From contig NC_090709.1 of NCBI RefSeq assembly GCF_040954835.1, forward strand, positions 44,090,490 to 44,154,489: 64,000 bases of DNA, in the 5' to 3' direction. Below, one piece after another: positions 58,726-64,000 of the stretch. The stretch comes from Lepisosteus oculatus (lineage: Eukaryota > Chordata > Actinopteri > Semionotiformes > Lepisosteidae). The notes below the pieces were generated by a model. The model did not search any database, had not been told where the DNA came from, and saw only the letters and a program-made list of their open reading frames with translations. Numbering within the stretch: position 1 is the first letter of the stretch; every line of letters begins with the position of its first letter. Both the position numbers and the translations under genes were made by a program.

Positions 58726-59745
58726 AACAGAGGATACCCCAGCAGTGTGATTGACAGGGCCCTTGCCCGAGCCAAAAACACCCCCCGGACCATCAACCCG
58801 ATCAGGAACTCCCGCCATAACAACCGCATTCCTTTGGTGCTTCCTTACCACCCTAACACACTTCCTATCCCCAGGACCATTAACCAGAACTTTTCCATCC
58901 TACAGGATGATCCCTCCATTGGGGCCCTCTTTTCTGATCGACCTATCATCTCATATCGCCGACCACCTAATCTGCGTAACCTCCTTGTTCACAGCTCCCT
59001 TGACCGCCCTCAGCAACCATCCACACCAGGCACTTTCCCTTGCAACAGAGCTCGCTGTATCACCTGCAAGTACACAGCCACCACCACACTCATTCAAGGC
59101 CCCTCAGGACAATTCCGGATCACCCAGACAGCATCTTGTACCTCCAGCAACCTTATTTACTGTATCTCTTGCAGTAAATGCCCAGCCATCTACATTGGGG
59201 AAACAGGAAGGAGACTCGGAGACCGCTTCAGAGAACACGTCAGGGCTGTGAAGATTAAAGATCTCTCCAAGCCCATTGTTTCTCATTTCACCTCTGATGG
59301 CCACGACCACTCTAATCTCTCCGTCTGTGTTCTCAAAGACGGTTTTCCAAACTCATACATCAGAAAGACCACCGAAACTAAAATTATTCTGCAGCTAGGA
59401 TCACACATTCTCCCTTCCCTTAACGACAGATTACTGTTCTTTTAAATTTTCTCCATTCATTGGAAGTTTCATTTCACACCTCTCTGCACCCATTCTGACT
59501 TCACACCTCTTGATTGGCCTCTCTTTCTGTCCCCTGCTCCCGCCTCTCACTCCTCCTCCCTCTCAACCTTTGTTCTCCCGCTACTTTACCTTTGCCTACT
59601 GCCCTGTCTCTCTCACTCCTGAAGAAGGCTCCACTGCCGAAACGTTGTGTTCTCTTTCTTCTTTTTTCCAGCATGGAATAAACCTATTACTTGTTCCTTT
59701 GCAGCCTACGCATGCTGACGCAGCTACCCACCTGAACTATTATAA
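58726..59745 (+). mobile_element. Penelope-like element, 5'-truncated, with GIY-YIG ORF
   Basis: An open frame to the stop at 59443-59445 encodes the C-terminal part of a Penelope-like ORF. NRGYPSSVIDRALARAK is the region after the reverse transcriptase. CNRARCITCKY and CSKCPAIYIGETGRRLGDR, then FREHVRAVK, form the Cys-containing GIY-YIG endonuclease. The reverse transcriptase is missing, and upstream codons to 58654 are probably flanking sequence. After the stop comes a ~300-base tail with CTGAAGAAGGCTCC and CCGAAACG, then CAGCATGGAATAAACC, ending near 59745. The endonuclease frame has no stop or frameshift, suggesting a young insertion. A Neptune-type assignment is likely but not certain. 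Confidence 0.85.
59619..59655 (+). ncRNA. Hammerhead-like core in the Penelope tail (tentative)
   Basis: CTGAAGA (59619-59625) fits the CUGANGA core. GGC/GCC (59627-59629 with 59636-59638) gives a 3-bp stem II, and GAAA (59639-59642) follows, as in hammerhead ribozymes reported from Penelope-like elements. Stem III would be only two pairs and the two stem-I strands are both pyrimidine-rich, so a monomer would not fold well. The same core is present twice in the palindrome at 44323-44516. Confidence 0.3.
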
Positions 59746-60104
59746 CATATTCAATGTTAAATTATATTAATAATGGAATAAAAATGTGAATAAGGAAACG
59801 TGAATACTGTCAACTGTTCAACCAGTTTAATTCAAAACATTTTATTCAGTGGGGCAATTTAACAGACGCCTCAAGTCTTAACACGAAATCATATAGATTG
59901 TAATTAAAATCGAGAATAACAAAGCGGTACCTGGTTGCATTTTTAGAAACCTTAGTTTGAATAAACCGGATCCCAGGTGCAAGTGACTTCATAACGTGAG
60001 AAGGCATTATGCTATATTTTTTATGCATCAGTTGAAGCCTTCTGAAGTCTCTCAAAAACATAAAAATGTAACATAATATCGTGTGGCATGATGGGCAACT
60101 GATT
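59746..60104. other. Spacer, nothing recognised
   Basis: AT-rich sequence without gene or repeat signatures. Confidence 0.4.
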
Positions 60105-60720
60105 CTTTTAATTTTAAAGAAAATCAAAAATAAGAAAAAACGTGTCTGCCTAAAACAGACACTGCATGATTTTAAAATCTAAATAGCTAAAAACACTTAA
60201 TCCAAAAATGGGTGATTTTCCTTGTGATCAGATTAGAATCTTTGTGTAAGATGCAATTTTTTAAATTTTTGAATTAAACATTTTAAACACATTTCATACA
60301 GATACAGTACAATCACATTCTCATTTCTTCCCATGGTATGAAGCAACTTAGCAGGTAGCTGAGAAAATAGTGCACCCACTGAGCTCAGTCAGAGCAGAGA
60401 TGGTGCTGTAAGAAGACTGTTCTGCAGCTTGCAGTGTTTATGGCACTGAGTGTGTCTGCCTTTAAAACATAGAAAAGGAATGTCAATCATTTAGTTTAAC
60501 TTGAAATCTTTTAATTGTCATTAAACAGCTTTTTTACCAGTTAGTTTTATATTTGAAACCATCGTTAAACAAAACATTGTTGTACTTTCTAATGACATTA
60601 CACATGGAAAGATGATACAGTTTAATCATTTTTATTTTTTTAAATACATTTTAGAAGAGTTTAATCTATACGAATATCACAGACTATTTTGGATTGTATT
60701 TCTGAATGTTAAGTCACAGT
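60105..60720. repeat. Diverged TIR-family interior copy
   Basis: Colinear with 42590-43280 of TIR copy 3 (for example GGGTGATTTTCCTTGTGATCAG, TCTAATGACATTACA and GATTGTATTTCTGAATG segments) but more diverged, and without visible TIRs. Confidence 0.6.
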
Positions 60721-62255
60721 TCAATATTTTATATACATCTAAAAGTCAGGCATCAGGTGCATAACTATTAGTAATCAATAATTAGTATTAAAATTCTCAC
60801 TGTGACAAATTGTTACACTTCCGCATCTTGTAAAAACATTAATTTGCAAAACTGTGTTCAAATATACATTAAATCCGACTATAAAAATAAGTAAACTATA
60901 TTAACTTATAAAATAAAAAAGAAGGTAAAATATAATATAAAATTAAACCAGGGTTAATTTTTTTCTGTCTCTTGCTACTCTCTCTCACCCACTATGATTC
61001 AGACACAGAATGGTTAAAAATGGGAACAGGTCAGGCAGGCAGAGGGAAGGGGGAGGGGGGAGAAGGGAGGCGTCTTCCCACCTTTATGACTAAACTGCCA
61101 AAGAGAAAAGGCTTGAGAGACATACAGAGCCGAAAAAGTTTGGTGCCGTGTTCTTTGCTTTGGAAGAATTTTCACCTTGAATATTTGCCCACCAGCTGAC
61201 ACACCAGCTGACACATAGAACCAAACTGAATACAAAATGTACTTGCAAGAATAACGATTACAAACATTAAAAAAACATTGCTTTACACTGTTATACTGTA
61301 CAGTGTAATAAAACAGTTTATGGTCACCACAATGTGAGTAATGCTGTTCTCTAAACCTCTTTCCCACAATTTCACAGGGCAAGGTCACATAGCTCATTCA
61401 AAACTGGATATAATTTTGTCTTGCAAAAATTGTGATATTTGTCAACATATTTACTAAAACTCTCCATCACAGCAATCTCACTGTGTTAGTCTCACTGTAC
61501 GCCCCAGTGCTCACTCAATGTTCACACTCCCAGTAAAATAAAAAAAACGTTTTCCACATTATCACCTCGCACCAGGGGGGAAGGAAAAGTGCCCGCTGTC
61601 ATTTTTTTTCACTGACAGACGAAGTTGATTAAAAATCATTCAAAAGGGAGTGGTGTGTTAACACAAACTCTGCTTAACAGAGCCGCTTGTAAGAGAAAGG
61701 TGACTTTCTTCTAAACTAAATAAAGCTACAGTACAGACAGATTTTAAATTCTTCAAGCAAAATTAGCTGTTCGTCAAAATCTGCTATTTTGCAAGCAGTA
61801 CACGACTTCTCAAAAGGTACCTTTTGTCTCTCGTGCAAACTCAACACAGATATATTTTTTATAATTCTAAAATTTGAATGGTATGCCTCAGGGACTCATT
61901 TTAGTATTGTAGCAAATACGGTTTGCGCAGGAAAAACAAAATACCTTCCCCCCCTCCCAGATGGATCTCGCCTCCTGCTGTTCCAAAGCTGTATGGTTTC
62001 AAAGTATGTGTGAAATATCTCGTCTTACTCCAGTTATTAATCCGATCTATTTTTACTAATCCGGCTATGGAAAAAATATGGCCAAAAGGATCGCTGCAAA
62101 GGTTAAATTCCAAGCTGAAAAGACAAGACTCAACATGTCGTCTCTAACTCTTCAGTTTACAGTTCATCGATGGTCGTTCATTATTAATATTGTAACAAAC
62201 GACAGGCATACAAATGGTACAAGCCGGTTGCAGCCACTAGTACTGAAGGATGTTT
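60721..62255. other. Spacer, nothing recognised
   Basis: This holds a purine-rich patch (61031-61070) and no recognised gene or repeat. Confidence 0.4.
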
Positions 62256-62326
62256 TCTGTAGCTCAGCTGAAAAAACCTTCTGTTAAGCAACACAGGAGA
62301 CCTGGGTTTGAGCCCATGTGTTGAAG
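62256..62326 (+). ncRNA. tRNA-like / SINE-head fragment
   Basis: GTAGCTCAGCTG, GTTAAGCAACACAGGAG and CCTGGGTTTGAGCCC are in the order of a tRNA D arm, variable region and T arm with a B-box-like core. The anticodon arm is not convincing, so it is most likely a SINE head. Confidence 0.35.
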
Positions 62327-62864
62327 GGTGAACTGGGGCAGGAGCACTGAAGGCACAAGCCCAAGAATCTGAATTTGTTATAATGTTATTAATAATATAT
62401 TCTGTATTGCATTTAAATTGGAATGTTTTTAGAAATATATATAACCTTTGTCCCTCCTTTAACTTAAAGAATTGCATGAAGAAATCCTAAATCACAAAAC
62501 CATAACTTTTAATAATTAATCCAGATACACACACTCACACCAACATCATGCTATAATAGTGGACTATTTTTATATATTCGGCTATGTAAGAAACAAAGTA
62601 ATTCTCTGATCGCGCTTTGAACCGTCTGGGTGCAGCTCACTACATTACCAACTACAAGGACAATATAATTTTTTTTTTAAAAGAAACGAATGTCAAACTG
62701 TTTCCTAAATGTCCACTTGTAATACTTTAGCTGCTTAGTTATACTATTCCATATTAATATAACAATCAAGTAATCAAGTGATGTTAAATCACTACAACAT
62801 TTATCTTTTTACAATAACAAAAACTGGTGTTCTTACTACGTATTCTTAGAAAAGGATAAAACGT
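62327..62864. other. Spacer, nothing recognised
   Basis: AT-rich sequence with a short CA tract near 62528. No gene is seen. Confidence 0.4.
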
Positions 62865-64000
62865 TATAGCTTTTTATGAAGTACAGAATATAAGATTAAT
62901 AATGTTAGAACAAACACATTAAAACCAGAACCCATGTAAGTTACCAAGTTAAAGACTTTGATGCTGATACGTCCCAGTGTGTTTTTGTTATGTTCCACAC
63001 TGCTGACCTTTGATTGTTCTCCCTCCCGCATTGGCCCACCATTACACCACTGTTTCAGTATGATGCCATCATCAATCAGCTTCTCAGCCAATCAGAGTGC
63101 ATCTTATTCAGTATAAAACATGGTGGCTTTCAGAAGGAAGAGGCCTTTCGTTTGACTTCAATTCCGCTTGGCTTTGGTTATCGCTTCACTTTTGATTTTG
63201 CTTTGGCTTTGTTGGTTTCTGTTTGTTTCTTTGTACTTTTGTTTGTTTGTGTGTATATCCTTGTTTTGCCATTACCTTGCCCTAAGGTGTTATATGTTCA
63301 CCTTTTGTGTTCCTTTGTACCCTGTTCCTGTTGATTACTCTCGTTTTCCCTTATTTGTATTCCTAGTTCACTCATGTTTTTGTGTGAGCTTTTGTGTATA
63401 AGGTTAGTTTAGGTTGTTGAGTACATTCTACAAACTTAGTTGATTTTGTATTAGTAACACTAGTTTAGTGCGGGTGAGTTCTGTTTGTCTTGTATGGTTT
63501 TGGGCAGACAGTGGAGGTTAACTAGGGTGTTGAAGATGCCGAAGACCGTGTGTTTTGGGTTTTCTTTTGTAGTCAGGTTAGCTTTCCCTCACTTTCCTAG
63601 CCAGCTCCATTTTGTTTGTTATTTTCTCTTCTTTGGCACCACTCTAGTTCCTGACCCCTATGTGTTATTGTCTTATTTCATACCAGTCACTTATTCAACT
63701 TAAAATCATCACTTTTTTACCGACCCTTAATATCACGCTTCCTAGTCCCTCACCAGAACCGACCTGCTTCCAAAAATTATCCTAAATGTTACACCCCTTT
63801 ACCCCTAGACATTTGAGGTTGTAACAGATGCATAAAATATTCATGCATAATTAAAATATTTCTGATGAAGGTGGAGGGTTGTGTACTTTTGTCCTACTTA
63901 GCAATCTTGCTTTAATAAAATATTCAGACTTTTAAATGTATAATGATTAACATGCTGTAATACACAGTTTAAAATTATTAAAACTCTAAAGAGTATACAA
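62865..64000. repeat. TIR-family relic split by a solo LTR
   Basis: 62940-62964 and 63827-64000 together match 14050-14200 of TIR copy 1 (AAAGACTTTGATGC, then GTTGTGTACTTTTGTCC, GCAATCTTGCTTT and ATGCTGTAATACACAGTT). The solo LTR at 62965-63826 interrupts it. Confidence 0.65.
62965..63826 (+). mobile_element. Solo LTR (862 bp) with 5-bp TSD GATGC
   Basis: It starts TGATACGTCCC and ends GGTTGTAACA, giving the TG...CA termini of an LTR. GATGC stands immediately on both sides (62960-62964 and 63827-63831), a 5-base target duplication. A TATA-like CAGTATAAAACATGG lies at about 63108. It interrupts an older TIR-family relic whose halves join across it. No internal retroelement sequence is present. 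Orientation is inferred from the TATA-like box. Confidence 0.75.

Noticed and set aside
61014-61397. 127-codon minus-strand ORF
   Set aside because: No motif, poor codon bias, non-repeated AT-rich sequence; likely chance.
63014-63401. Hydrophobic ORFs (FVLLFVCVYILV-type)
   Set aside because: They lie in the T/G-rich solo LTR; the composition explains the apparent membrane protein.

Overview
The window looks like vertebrate nuclear DNA, most likely from a ray-finned fish. The sequence shows spliced genes with GT-AG introns, an intron-containing tRNA-Leu(CAA), Penelope-like, Ty3/gypsy, CR1-like, Tc1-like and hAT relics, and tRNA-headed SINEs of a kind common in fishes. There is no prokaryotic gene organisation, and most open frames in the window are chance ORFs. 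The fish assignment is an inference from the repeat types; the species is not determined.

Layout. 1-18.65 kb: a repeat-rich block. 1-1.8 kb is a deleted direct copy of 2.87-6.45 kb, and 1411-5157 is repeated in inverted orientation at 14829-18650. Each inverted arm carries a tRNA-Leu(CAA) gene. The spacer holds a broken, reverse-oriented Ty3/gypsy pol with its 3' LTR, a small cluster of tRNA genes and tRNA relics (His, Glu, Val, internally deleted Asp) and one TIR-bounded foldback element. 18.65-25.25 kb: a 6.6-kb element of the same TIR family that carries a small spliced, frameshifted gene with a BEN-like C-terminal domain and a captured LINE reverse-transcriptase fragment. 25.3-27.1 kb: LTR-like relics. 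27.3-57.3 kb: the main host gene. 57.3-64 kb: its 3' flank, a 5'-truncated Penelope-like element with a GIY-YIG ORF, relics, and a solo LTR with a clear 5-bp target duplication.

Main result. Seven coding exons on the + strand (34911-57321) join in compatible phase into one 696-codon frame. The N-terminal ~420 residues are a guanylate-binding protein (GBP): P-loop GKHRTGKS, switch-I Thr, DTEG, RD motif and helical region. The last exon is an apolipoprotein L (ApoL) type membrane-active domain. Upstream at 27.33-27.53 kb lie a GAS motif, two IRF/ISRE-like GAAAGTGAAAG motifs, a TATA-like box and a good splice donor, as expected for the interferon-driven non-coding first exon of a GBP gene. In human cells GBP1 and APOL3 act together on cytosolic bacteria, so a single polypeptide with both modules would be a notable arrangement. 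The two introns nearest the GBP/ApoL junction are filled with TIR-family elements of 2.0 and 7.1 kb.

A second theme is the TIR family itself. Its ends are CAGATGCAGCCATTCAAA, it inserts at TA, and its copies run from 2 to 7 kb with foldback interiors. The copies repeatedly contain differing tRNA-like modules, most of them next to one constant sequence block.
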